From Desulforudis sp. (GTDB lineage Bacteria > Bacillota > Desulfotomaculia > Desulfotomaculales > Desulforudaceae), in NCBI GenBank assembly GCA_019084485.1, contig JAHRFU010000079.1:1-40367 (forward strand): 40,367 bases of DNA, given 5' to 3'. Each line of letters opens with the position of its first letter. Position 1 is the first letter of the stretch. The notes beneath the pieces are model-generated. The model did not search any database and had not been told where the DNA came from. It worked only from the letters and a program-made list of their open reading frames with translations. The translations under genes and the position numbers were made by a program. Of this stretch, positions 9,117 through 16,608 are shown piece after piece.

Positions 9117-10472
9117 GTGCTTCGGATAGAAATAGCGAGAATACAACGCCTAGGAGCCATTTTTTTTGCCATTTTGCTCGTTTTTGCCTGCTTAAGCCCG
9201 GTGTCACGCAGCATCTACGGACTCCAACCGCGCCAGCACGTACTCGTCGGCGAATCCCTGGATCTATCCCTGAATCTTCCACCAAGTATCTCAAAATCGT
9301 TGATCATTCAGGCTGATCAGCCCAATGTCTTAAAGGTGGTACGTCCCGGCACGGCACCCGTTGTGCAGTCCACCGGGGAGTTCAATGTCAGTATTAAATT
9401 GTTTGGTGTTATCCCGCTTCGTCACGTTACGGTCACTGCTGTTCCGGAGATTAAGGTCGTACCCGGAGGCCAGTCCATCGGAGTCATGTTGAACAGCTCC
9501 GGGGTGATGGTCGTCGGTGAAGCCCCGGTGTTCGATCAATCGGGAAGAGAGTCAAGCCCAGCGCGCAGGGCCGGCCTGGCTCCCGGTGACTTGATTACCA
9601 AGATCAATGGTCGATCCGTCTCCAGCGAGGCCCAGATGCGTGAGAGTATTGAAGAACTGGGACGGAACCAGAAGCCGGTGGTACTTACGGTAAAAAGAAA
9701 CAACAAAACCTTTAAAACCGAGTTGAAGCCGATTTTCTGTCAGGAAACGGGTCGCCATCGCATCGGGATCATGATTCGGGACGGTGCTGCCGGTGTCGGT
9801 ACTCTCACCTTTTATGAGCCCAAATCCGAGTGCTACGGCGCTTTGGGTCATATGATCACTGACAGTCAGACCATGCATCCGATTGAACTGAGCGACGGTA
9901 AGATTGTGCTCGCCGAGATCCAGGGGATTCGACCGGGCCGGCGCGGCCAACCAGGTGAAAAACTGGGCAGCTTCGCCAATGATCTGATGCTGTCCGGTAA
10001 CATCAAGAGCAACGGAACCTACGGAATTTTCGGTGCCCTGGATGAACCGTTAAAGAATCCGCTTTTCGGACGACCGATTCCAGTTGGTTTGCTCCATCAG
10101 ACCAAGGTCGGACCGGCAAAAATGTTGACGGTACTCGACGGACAGCGTGTGGAATCTTTTGACTTGGTAATCGAAAAGGTTCGCCCCGAATCTGTGCACG
10201 ATGGCAAAGGTCTGGTTATCCGTATTGTTGACCAAAGGTTACTCGAAAAATCAGGTGGAATCATCCAAGGGATGAGTGGTAGTCCGATTATCCAAAATGG
10301 ATATTTGATTGGTGCTGTAACCCATGTTTTCGTAAATAATCCGGCTCGTGGTTATGGTGTTCCTGTGGAATGGATGCTCCGTGAGTGCGGTCTTTTGTCT
10401 GTACCTAACAAAACAGGTAACGTTGGACAATCGACAATAAACTTACTAAATCCGTGTCGAATTGTCGCGTAA
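9117..10472 (+). CDS. spoIVB: SpoIVB serine peptidase (stage IV sporulation)
   Basis: SpoIVB is made in the forespore, crosses the inner forespore membrane and cleaves SpoIVFA, triggering pro-sigma-K processing in the mother cell. The sequence has an N-terminal signal/anchor (about residues 14-34), a PDZ domain (about 125-205, with RRAGLAPGDLITKING) and a C-terminal S55 peptidase domain with the nucleophile region GMSGSP (386-390). The 451-residue length is typical. GTG 9117 follows a GGGGGGGAG ribosome site. The gene directly precedes spo0A, as in B. subtilis and most spore formers. A sigma-F/G promoter is expected in 9042-9116 but I cannot assign one with confidence. Confidence 0.97.
   Translation: MLRIEIARIQRLGAIFFAILLVFACLSPVSRSIYGLQPRQHVLVGESLDLSLNLPPSISKSLIIQADQPNVLKVVRPGTAPVVQSTGEFNVSIKLFGVIPLRHVTVTAVPEIKVVPGGQSIGVMLNSSGVMVVGEAPVFDQSGRESSPARRAGLAPGDLITKINGRSVSSEAQMRESIEELGRNQKPVVLTVKRNNKTFKTELKPIFCQETGRHRIGIMIRDGAAGVGTLTFYEPKSECYGALGHMITDSQTMHPIELSDGKIVLAEIQGIRPGRRGQPGEKLGSFANDLMLSGNIKSNGTYGIFGALDEPLKNPLFGRPIPVGLLHQTKVGPAKMLTVLDGQRVESFDLVIEKVRPESVHDGKGLVIRIVDQRLLEKSGGIIQGMSGSPIIQNGYLIGAVTHVFVNNPARGYGVPVEWMLRECGLLSVPNKTGNVGQSTINLLNPCRIVA
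10455..10461 (+). promoter_or_regulatory. Spo0A box (TGTCGAA)
   Basis: This is a perfect match to the 0A-box core TGTCGAA, located at the extreme 3' end of spoIVB and about 140 bp before spo0A. Two related heptamers, CGTCGAA (10543-10549) and AGTCGAA (10590-10596), follow. Autoregulation of spo0A through such boxes is known in Bacillus; activity here is inferred. Confidence 0.45.
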
Positions 10473-10525
10473 TGTGTAAAACGTTAGTAATTAATGTAAT
10501 GATCAAATTTCTTTAAGGTCTCAGC

Positions 10526-10551
10526 AGGAAATCATTCCCTCCCGTCGAAGT
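10526..10551 (+). promoter_or_regulatory. Candidate sigma-H promoter of spo0A
   Basis: AGGAAAT (10526-10532), a 14-base spacer and GAAGT (10547-10551) resemble the sigma-H pattern (AGGAWWT, then GAAT-like). The position, about 45 bp before the start codon, and overlap with a TCGAA motif fit sigma-H and Spo0A control, as for the B. subtilis spo0A Ps promoter. The -10 element deviates by one base. Confidence 0.4.
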
Positions 10552-10596
10552 TCTAGTTATGGGGAGTCTAATTAGAAGTGGAGGGCGGAAGTCGAA

Positions 10597-11367
10597 ATGC
10601 TGAGAGAAGAAATAAGGCTATTAATCGCCGATGATAACCGGGAGTTTTGTGAAACGCTAAAAGAGTTCATCCAGACTCAAGATGACTTTGAGCTTGTTGG
10701 TGTAGCCTACAACGGCGTGGAGGCCATTGAACATATTGAACAACATAGGCCGGATGTGGTTGTTTTAGATGTGATCATGCCGCACCTAGACGGAATTGGT
10801 GTGCTTGAAAAAATGGCCACGGGGTACATCAATCACCGTCCCAAGATTATCTTGCTAACCGCTTTCGGTCAGCAAAATATGACGCAGCGAGCGGTGGATC
10901 TGGGTGCCGATTACTATATTCTGAAGCCCTTTGACTTTTCGGTATTAGCCACTCGGGTGCGGCAACTGGCCGGGGGTGTAACTGTGACCCCGTATGTTTC
11001 CGCCGTAAAGGAAAAAAACCTGGACGTACTGGTTACCAATATTATCCACGAGATGGGTGTTCCGGCGCATATCAAAGGCTATCACTACCTGCGCGAAGCG
11101 ATTCTGATGGTCATTGAGGAGATTAATCTGCTTGGTGCCGTTACCAAAGAACTCTATCCAATGATTGCCACGAAATTCCAGACTACGCCAAGTCGTGTGG
11201 AACGGGCGATCCGCCATGCTATTGAGCTGGCCTGGGATCGGGGAAATGTAGAGATGATGAACAAATTCTTTGGTTACACGATCAACCTGGAGAGGGGCAA
11301 GCCCACTAATTCCGAGTTTATCGCCATGATTGCAGATAAACTGAGAATTGAAACAAAGGTCAGTTGA
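10597..11367 (+). CDS. spo0A: Sporulation master regulator Spo0A
   Basis: Spo0A is the response regulator that commits the cell to sporulation. The receiver domain (about 1-125) shows the acidic pair Asp12/Asp13 (IADDN), the phosphorylation site Asp58 (VVVLDVIMP) and the conserved Lys110 (YYILKPFD). The C-terminal Spo0A DNA-binding domain (about 145-256) contains the recognition region [17 protein letters not shown]. The 256-residue length is normal. ATG 10597 follows GGAGGGCGGAAG. It is directly downstream of spoIVB and followed by a strong terminator. The absence of a histidine kinase next door is usual. Confidence 0.98.
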   Translation: MLREEIRLLIADDNREFCETLKEFIQTQDDFELVGVAYNGVEAIEHIEQHRPDVVVLDVIMPHLDGIGVLEKMATGYINHRPKIILLTAFGQQNMTQRAVDLGADYYILKPFDFSVLATRVRQLAGGVTVTPYVSAVKEKNLDVLVTNIIHEMGVPAHIKGYHYLREAILMVIEEINLLGAVTKELYPMIATKFQTTPSRVERAIRHAIELAWDRGNVEMMNKFFGYTINLERGKPTNSEFIAMIADKLRIETKVS

Positions 11368-11425
11368 TTTGGACTTGAACCGCGTTGTTTGTTGCCCTCA
11401 GTCCTAATTCATATTTGGTAGCACA

Positions 11426-11456
11426 AAAAGCCTGGCGTGGTTATAGCCAGGCTTTT
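11426..11456 (+). terminator. Intrinsic terminator after spo0A
   Basis: AAAAGCCTGGC (11426-11436) pairs with GCCAGGCTTTT (11446-11456) across a nine-base loop; the stem ends in a short U-run. It lies about 60 bp past the spo0A stop and about 40 bp before the next promoter. Confidence 0.85.
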
Positions 11457-11495
11457 CCCGTGAGATGGTGCTAAAACACAGTATATTATCCATTA

Positions 11496-11524
11496 TTGCC
11501 GGGCGCATTTAAACATACTATACT
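11496..11524 (+). promoter_or_regulatory. Sigma-A-type promoter of the steA-like gene
   Basis: TTGCCG (11496-11501), a 17-base spacer and TATACT (11519-11524) make a good vegetative promoter. Transcription would begin near 11531, which excludes translation starts upstream of that point and supports ATG 11565 for the next gene. Confidence 0.6.
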
Positions 11525-11564
11525 GGTGAGGGTGTGCATTGAAGAACAGGAAGGTTTTGGTACC

Positions 11565-12689
11565 ATGACCATCATCAAGGGTCGTGCCAGGGTGGACCGA
11601 CGAACCAAAAACCTGGTGAAGAGGCTTGACCCTCAAGATATCGCCGTCATCGCGCACGACGGCATTGATAAGCTCGCGGCGGAAGCCCTCGTCACCACAA
11701 GGGTACGCATCGTTATTAACTGCCTGAAGTCGGTAAGCAAAGACTACCCCAACAGTGGACCAGGGATCCTGTTGGATAGTGGTGTTTTGATTATTGATAA
11801 CGTCGGGCTGGACGTGCTGGAGCTGATCCAAGAAGGGGATGAAATCGACATCGTCGGTTCCCGCGTCTATAAAGATGGGGAGATTGTCGCGCAGGGCGCG
11901 ATCCTGGATCACGAGATCATCAGCGAACAGGAGGAACTGGCCCGGGCTCGGATGGATGAGGTACTGGCCGGATTTGTCGACAATACCCTGACCTATGCCC
12001 GGCAGGAGATTAGCCTGATTTCCGGTAGCCTACAATATCCGGAGATTAGTACGGTTTTCAACAACCGCCATACGTTAATCGTGGTACGCGGCAATAACTA
12101 CCGTGAAGACCTCCGTACGATCCAGTCTTACATCCGCGAGGTCAAGCCGGTTCTAATCGGAGTCGACGGAGGAGCCGATGTGCTGCGGGAATTCGGTCTA
12201 AGACCGGATATCATCATCGGGGATATGGACAGTGTAAGTGATGAAGCCCTGAAGGAAGCCAGAGAAATCATCGTGCACGCGTACAAGGATGGGCGTGCGC
12301 CTGGTCTGGATCGGATCAGGGAACTGGGGTTGGACGCGAAGACCTTTCCGGCGCCGGGGACTTCAGAGGATATTGCGATGCTTCTGGCATACGAGAATGG
12401 TGCGGATCTGATTGTAGCCGTGGGTACCCACTCCAATATGCTGGATTTCCTGGAGAAAGGCCGTAAGGGAATGGCCAGTACTTTTTTGGTTCGGTTAAAA
12501 GTCGGCTCGCTTCTGGTCGATGCGAAGGGTGTATCACAGTTATACAATGCACCGGTTCAGTCCAGGCATATCGCCAAAATATTCCTGGCGGCACTTTTGC
12601 CGGTCGCGGCCGTGGTCGGCCTGACCCCGGCCACCAGGGAAATTGTCTACCTAATGTACATCCAACTACGCGTATTACTAGGTATTTAA
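11565..12689 (+). CDS. steA: SteA-like protein with thiamin pyrophosphokinase-like fold
   Basis: The 374-residue protein begins MTIIKGRARVDRRTKNLVKRL, a signature of the SteA family. A central stretch (about 180-310) has thiamin-pyrophosphokinase-like motifs: IGVDGGADVL, DIIIGDMDSVSD and APGTSEDIAMLLAYENGAD. The C terminus carries a hydrophobic segment (about 339-358). In Corynebacterium, SteA with SteB acts in cell separation at the septum; in Firmicutes the role is not established to my knowledge. AGGAAGG (11548-11554) precedes ATG 11565, and a promoter lies at 11496-11524. The next gene encodes a SteB/MctB-like partner 28 bp downstream. The family is fairly sure, the function inferred. Confidence 0.8.
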   Translation: MTIIKGRARVDRRTKNLVKRLDPQDIAVIAHDGIDKLAAEALVTTRVRIVINCLKSVSKDYPNSGPGILLDSGVLIIDNVGLDVLELIQEGDEIDIVGSRVYKDGEIVAQGAILDHEIISEQEELARARMDEVLAGFVDNTLTYARQEISLISGSLQYPEISTVFNNRHTLIVVRGNNYREDLRTIQSYIREVKPVLIGVDGGADVLREFGLRPDIIIGDMDSVSDEALKEAREIIVHAYKDGRAPGLDRIRELGLDAKTFPAPGTSEDIAMLLAYENGADLIVAVGTHSNMLDFLEKGRKGMASTFLVRLKVGSLLVDAKGVSQLYNAPVQSRHIAKIFLAALLPVAAVVGLTPATREIVYLMYIQLRVLLGI

Positions 12690-12717
12690 GGAAATTCTAG
12701 ATTTGAGGGAATTTTAG

Positions 12718-13587
12718 ATGATTATTGACTTTCGTTATCATATCGCGTCTCTTGTAGCTGTCTTCCTGGCCCTTGGCATTGGAATGCTGATCGGGAGCAC
12801 AATGCTGGACGAGAGTGTTTTTACCGACCGGCAGGATCAAATCGCGGAAAAGCTGGAGCAACACCTCACCGAGTTGCGTCAGGAGAATGAGGAAGTCCGC
12901 GTCCAACTCAGCGTTCTAGAGAGCGAAAATTTGCTTCAACGGCAGGTTAACCGTGATTTCTTACCCTACCTGGTGGCTGGCCGGTTGGAGGGCGTGAAGG
13001 TGGCCCTCATCGAGACCAGCACCTATCCGCACGAACAGGACTTGAGGCCTCTGCTCGAGTTGGCTGGCGTGGAGATCCAATCGGTAACCACGGTAAACAA
13101 CAGTTTTCAGATCACCGGACGTAAGGGCGAAGTCCTGGCCCACGCGCAATGGGTGGACATGCCCGACCACCAGTTGGTAAAAAAGCTGGCGGTGACCACG
13201 GCGGAGACGATCCTGGCGGGGCCAACGGAGTTTACGGACTACATGATCCACGAGGACTTCGTGACCGTCACCGGTGAGTATGGGTTACCCGTTGATGCGG
13301 TGATCTTCCTCGGGGGCAGTCATGACCGTGAGTTCCTTTCGGTGGCTGATGTGGATTTGCCGATGCTGGAGTATTTTGCAGCCAGGGGGATTACCACCTT
13401 TGGGGTCGAAGAAAGCATCTCGGCCGGATCCTATATGAAGGAGTACCAGCGTAAATGCCGGGCCACGGTGGACAACATCGAGACGGCCGCCGGGCAGTTC
13501 GCCTTAATCATGGCGATGGCCGGTCGTGAAGGCCATTTCGGGGTAAAGGAGACCGCCCAACGCCTGCTCCCCGTCTTCGAACATTAA
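12718..13587 (+). CDS. SteB/MctB-like membrane-anchored coiled-coil protein (copper transporter family, PF11382-like)
   Basis: The 289-residue product starts MIIDFRYHIASLVAVFLALG, a hallmark of the MctB/SteB family, with one N-terminal transmembrane helix (about 8-27). A coiled coil follows (about 38-76, rich in E, Q and L heptads), then a globular domain presumably outside the membrane. MctB of Mycobacterium has been linked to copper export, whereas SteB of Corynebacterium pairs with SteA at the division site. Pairing with the upstream SteA-like gene favours the SteB reading. GAGGGAATTTT precedes ATG 12718. No metal-binding motif is obvious, so a copper role is not supported by sequence here. 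Confidence 0.75.
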   Translation: MIIDFRYHIASLVAVFLALGIGMLIGSTMLDESVFTDRQDQIAEKLEQHLTELRQENEEVRVQLSVLESENLLQRQVNRDFLPYLVAGRLEGVKVALIETSTYPHEQDLRPLLELAGVEIQSVTTVNNSFQITGRKGEVLAHAQWVDMPDHQLVKKLAVTTAETILAGPTEFTDYMIHEDFVTVTGEYGLPVDAVIFLGGSHDREFLSVADVDLPMLEYFAARGITTFGVEESISAGSYMKEYQRKCRATVDNIETAAGQFALIMAMAGREGHFGVKETAQRLLPVFEH

Positions 13588-13680
13588 TATTGAAAACACT
13601 AACACCTGGAAGGTGCAGGGCGCGCTGAGGGATTACCGGAACAAACGATTAGGGAGTATAGATCAAAAATGCGCAGTGGA

Positions 13681-13746
13681 GCCGCGGATCAGCGTCGGCC
13701 GCCTGTCTGAGGGAGCGTAGCGAGCGAGTTCGGCGACGCCCGCGGC
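13681..13746. repeat. Large imperfect hairpin
   Basis: GCCGCGG (13681-13687) is the exact inverse of CCGCGGC (13740-13746), and inside it GCGTCG (13692-13697) pairs with CGACGC (13734-13739); three further pairs extend the stem (13699-13701 with 13731-13733). An ATCA bulge interrupts the left arm. The apex contains GGGAGCGTAGCGAGCGAG, a purine-rich string of a kind I associate with dispersed repeats in clostridial genomes. It may be a mobile repeat or a structured RNA. Confidence 0.6.
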
Positions 13747-13756
13747 GGAATGAGCA

Positions 13757-13780
13757 GATTCCTCTGTCACGTACGTGTTT
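13757..13780. repeat. Dispersed repeat GATTCC...GTACGTGTTT, copy 2
   Basis: This copy matches 6008-6030 with one substitution and one extra C, which makes a perfect 10-base palindrome CACGTACGTG (13769-13778). It follows directly on the hairpin at 13681-13746. Confidence 0.5.
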
Positions 13781-13825
13781 GTGGAGGCAATCCCTCAGGA
13801 AAGCGCACAGCACCTCACAACAATT

Positions 13826-13840
13826 TTCATCATTGGTGGT
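13826..13840. repeat. TTCATCATTGGTGGT repeat, copy 1
   Basis: Fifteen bases identical to 20363-20377; similarity continues weakly (TACGGTCGTT here, GCCGATCGTT there). Both lie in spacers 55-80 bp before a gene start. It may be part of a longer diverged repeat. Confidence 0.5.
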
Positions 13841-13907
13841 TACGGTCGTTGGACCAGAGTGGGCGACTGTCGCGTTTTCACCTTAGCCTTACTAGGGAGA
13901 AGATAGT

Positions 13908-14612
13908 GTGAACCAGAGAGTGAGTATCGTGATTCCGGCCTATAACGAGGCCGACACCATTGCAGCCACCGTCGAGGCGGTCCTTTCTATTCCCGAGGTG
14001 GACGAGGTGTTGGTTGTGGACGATTGTTCCGGTGACGGTACGGCGGAGGCGGCTGGTGCCGCGGGGGCGCGTGTGGTGTCGCTGCCGCGTAACAGTGGCA
14101 AGGGGGCCGCGCTCAACTACGGCATTCGCCAGGCTCGGGGCGAGGTGGTGGCGCTCCTCGATGCCGACCTCGGGGCGAGCGCCAGCGAGGCGCGTAGCCT
14201 GTTGTTGCCCATTCTGGCCGGAGAAGCCGATGTCTCCATTGCCTGTTTCCCCCAGGCCCGGCGCAAGGGCGGTTTCGGCCTGGTGAAGGGTCTGGCCCGT
14301 AACGGAATCCGGTATTTCACCGGGCTTGAGATGCAAAGCCCCATCTCTGGGCAGCGGGCATTACGCCGGGAGGTTCTGGAGAAGCTCATCCCGCTGGCAA
14401 GTGGATACGGGGTGGAAGTCGGGATGACGGTGGATGCCGCCCGGTACGGCTACCGGTTGCAGGAGATCCCCGTGCAGATGACTCACAAGGAAACCGGACG
14501 CAATATTCAGGGGTTTCGGCACAGGGGGAAACAGTTTCGTGATATTGCCTTCACCCTTCTGAAGTGCTATGTTAAGTACCATGGAAAAAACCGAAGTCGA
14601 ATGGTAAGGTGA
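13908..14612 (+). CDS. Family 2 glycosyltransferase
   Basis: This 234-residue GT-A-fold enzyme shows the nucleotide-sugar binding start SIVIPAYNEADTIAATVEAV, the VVDDCSGDGTAE loop (Asp residues near 41-46), and the metal-binding region ALLDADLG (about 82-89). No transmembrane helix is obvious, unlike DPM-type enzymes with membrane tails. The substrate cannot be told from sequence; the adjacent MraY-like transferase and SteAB-like pair suggest synthesis of a cell-envelope polymer or lipid-linked sugar. GTG 13908 follows GGGAGAAG, and the stop overlaps the next start by 4 nt, indicating coupling. Confidence 0.88.
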   Translation: MNQRVSIVIPAYNEADTIAATVEAVLSIPEVDEVLVVDDCSGDGTAEAAGAAGARVVSLPRNSGKGAALNYGIRQARGEVVALLDADLGASASEARSLLLPILAGEADVSIACFPQARRKGGFGLVKGLARNGIRYFTGLEMQSPISGQRALRREVLEKLIPLASGYGVEVGMTVDAARYGYRLQEIPVQMTHKETGRNIQGFRHRGKQFRDIAFTLLKCYVKYHGKNRSRMVR

Positions 14613-15454
14613 CCACGGTGGAAAATGCCCTGTTTCTGTTATTGGGTTTGGTAACTGCGTTTGTGATTCTCCCTTTGCTGATGGAAATCATCACCCGTTC
14701 CGGCTTTGTCCGCCCCAACTACCGCGGTATTCAGATCCCGGTGGCGGTAGGTCTGCTGTTCTTTCTGGTGCCTCTTTTGATCCTGAGCGTCACATATCTG
14801 ATCGCGGATCTGGCACAGTTCCGGACGCAGATAGTGGTGTTCCTCTTTGTAATCGGCAGTATGGCCATCCTTGGCCTGATCGATGATGCCTTCGGCTCCC
14901 GCCGGGCGAGCGGCCTAAAGGGACACTTTCGGCGGCTGTTGCGCGGCGAACTGACCACTGGCGCACTCAAAGCCATCGGCGGTCTGACGGTGGCCTTTCT
15001 GGCCAGTCTGACTACCGCGCCTTTGAACCACATCGTGGTCAATACCCTGATCATCGCTCTGGCGGCAAACGCTTTGAACCTGATGGATCTGCGTCCGGGG
15101 CGGGCCGCGAAGGGGTACCTGCTGGCTGCGGCTCTGCTCTTTGCGGTGGCCTGGACGAACCCCCTGCTGTTCTTACCGGCGGTAATGACCGGGGCAGTCT
15201 TAGCCTATTTCCCCTTTGACCTCAGAGCAAGGGCCATGATGGGGGACAGCGGCTCAAATATCCTGGGTGCTTCGCTGGGTCTCGCCGCCGTATGGGTGCT
15301 GGCTCTCCCGGTAAAAATCGGAATCCTGGTCTTTCTGATCGGGTTTCATCTCCTCACCGAACGCTACTCGCTCACCGAAATCATCTCCCGGAACCGCGTC
15401 CTGCATTTTCTGGATCGTCTCGGCCGAAAAAGAGAGGAATTCAGCGAAAAGTAG
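14609..15454 (+). CDS. MraY/WecA-like phospho-sugar transferase (GT4 family)
   Basis: The 281-residue product is an integral membrane protein with about eight hydrophobic segments. Polyprenyl-phosphate sugar-1-phosphate transferase signatures are visible: GLIDDAFG (catalytic DD motif, about 89-96), NLMDLRPGRAAK (about 153-164) and MMGDSGSN (about 211-218). It is shorter than MraY (about 320) and diverges from it, so the real MraY is probably elsewhere; a role in transferring a sugar phosphate to undecaprenyl phosphate for another envelope polymer is inferred. GTG 14609 overlaps the GT2 stop; GTG 14618 is an alternative start. Confidence 0.83.
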   Translation: MTTVENALFLLLGLVTAFVILPLLMEIITRSGFVRPNYRGIQIPVAVGLLFFLVPLLILSVTYLIADLAQFRTQIVVFLFVIGSMAILGLIDDAFGSRRASGLKGHFRRLLRGELTTGALKAIGGLTVAFLASLTTAPLNHIVVNTLIIALAANALNLMDLRPGRAAKGYLLAAALLFAVAWTNPLLFLPAVMTGAVLAYFPFDLRARAMMGDSGSNILGASLGLAAVWVLALPVKIGILVFLIGFHLLTERYSLTEIISRNRVLHFLDRLGRKREEFSEK

Positions 15455-15471
15455 CGAAGAGATTAAGGTTA

Positions 15472-16171
15472 ATGGCTAATTTCCCACCTGTACGCAGGAT
15501 TAGTATCTTTGTCGGAAACCTCGGCAGCGGGAAGACCGAGCTGGCGATTAACTACACCCTGGGTCTGGCCGGTAAGGGACACCGGGTGGCACTTGTCGAC
15601 CTAGACGTATCAACCCTTACTACCGCACCCGCTACGTGAAGCAGCGACTGGAATCCCTGGCCCCGTTGGAAGTGGTATGCCCGGTCGGCGAACTCTTGCA
15701 GGCTGATGTTCCGGCACTCTCGCCGGCGATCTACGGGGTGTTTGAGGACTCAAACCGCTGGGGTGTGTTCGATGTGGGCGGCGACGACGTGGGGGCCACT
15801 GTGCTCGGCCGGTTCCGACCGCATCTTCCGGTCGGTTACAGTGCCGTCTTTTTTGTCGTAAACGCTTTTCGCCCGCGCACAGACACGGTGGAAAAGGTTA
15901 TCAAGATGGTCCGGGATATCGAGCAAGGGCGGCCCGGGTGCCGATTAACTATCTGGTGAATAATGCGAACTTGGGCTCGGAGACGGAGCCGGTGATGGTG
16001 GCCGAGGGGCACCGGCTGGTCTTGGCGGCAGCGCAGGAAATCGGCTGCCCAATCGCTTTTGCGGCCGCCCGCAAGGACTTGGCGGCCGGTGTGCGGGAAG
16101 TATTGCCGGAGGTGCCGGTAATGCCGCTCGAGCGGTTTATGCTCCCGCCCTGGGAAAAAAACGTGGATTAG
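15472..16171 (+). pseudogene. P-loop ATPase (MinD/CobQ-like), broken by two frameshifts
   Basis: Three consecutive frames together encode one protein of about 233 residues. Frame 1 (from ATG 15472) has Walker A VGNLGSGKTELAINY and ends in VDLDV. Frame 2 resumes as NPYYRTRYVKQRL from about 15612, where TC stands in place of a three-base codon, and runs through the Walker-B-like VFDVGGDD. Frame 3 resumes as VPINYLVNNANL at about 15938. Each change equals loss of one base. Such ATPases often neighbour kor-type ferredoxin oxidoreductase operons, the next genes here. Sequencing error is possible, but the adjoining operon is also damaged, so genuine decay is favoured. The original function is unknown. 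Confidence 0.85.
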
Positions 16172-16194
16172 ACGGGGGACAGGAGGCAAACGAC

Positions 16195-16270
16195 TTGGCG
16201 TTAGTAGCATTTGATCAAGAACACTGCAAGGGATGCTCCCTTTGTATTGAGTTCTGTCCCAAGAAGATAG
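16195..16270 (+). pseudogene. KorD-like ferredoxin subunit, N-terminal fragment
   Basis: From TTG 16195 (after an AGGAGGC ribosome site) the frame encodes MALVAFDQEHCKGCSLCIEF then CPKKI, the first [4Fe-4S] motif of the delta subunit of 2-oxoacid:ferredoxin oxidoreductase. A full KorD is about 70 residues with two cluster motifs; here similarity stops after the first and the sequence runs into korB in another frame. Translation would continue as unrelated residues to a TAG at 16342-16344 (49 codons in all). It is a remnant created by an internal deletion. Confidence 0.8.
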
Positions 16271-16608
16271 AAGACGACGACCACCCCCTATGGGCGGGAA
16301 CAGCGCGCGAATGGATTCCCGCTACGCATTGCGGAGATGCTTAGTACCGTAGAGGGAGCACAGTATACGTGGCCCGGGTCTCGACGCATAGCCCGGTGCA
16401 TGTGGGAAGGGCTAAAAAGGCGATCCGGAAGGCCTTTGAGATACAGCTCAAGGGATTGGGGTTCAGTCTGGTTGAGATACTGTCAACCTGCCCCACAAAC
16501 TGGGGGATGACCCCGGTGGAAGCGCTGGGGTGGCTGGAGCAGAACTTGCTCCCGTACTTTCCGCTCGGCGAATTCTGCACACCTGATACCGGGGAGGCGG
16601 GAAGATGA
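16271..16608 (+). pseudogene. KorB-like beta subunit, C-terminal remnant
   Basis: One frame from about 16271 reads KTTTTPYGREQRANGFPLRI then AEMLSTVEGAQY, typical of the region after the TPP-binding site in the beta subunit of 2-oxoacid:ferredoxin oxidoreductase. A one-base loss near 16365 shifts the frame; it resumes as VARVSTHSPVHVGRAKKAI and LVEILSTCPTNWGMTPVEAL to a stop overlapping korC. The N-terminal half, including the TPP motif, is gone. The junction with korD at about 16264-16275 implies a deletion removing the rest of korD, all of korA and the start of korB, roughly 1.7 kb by usual family sizes. Confidence 0.85.

Larger units (their letters stand above)
13588..13907. other. Intergenic region with hairpin and dispersed repeats
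   Basis: These 320 bp contain no convincing gene. They hold a large fold-back structure (13681-13746), a copy of the GATTCC...GTACGTGTTT repeat (13757-13780) and a copy of TTCATCATTGGTGGT (13826-13840). The last 40 bp give a GGGAGAAG ribosome site for the downstream glycosyltransferase. No U-tract terminator follows the steB-like gene. Confidence 0.7.

Noticed and set aside
13588-13907. T-box leader or tRNA gene
   Set aside because: No T-box core sequence or cloverleaf with CCA-type acceptor stem could be traced; the structure is a simple nested hairpin.
16195-16344. A genuine 49-residue ferredoxin gene
   Set aside because: Only one cluster motif is present, and after CPKK the frame runs out of register through korB sequence, so it is a truncation product.
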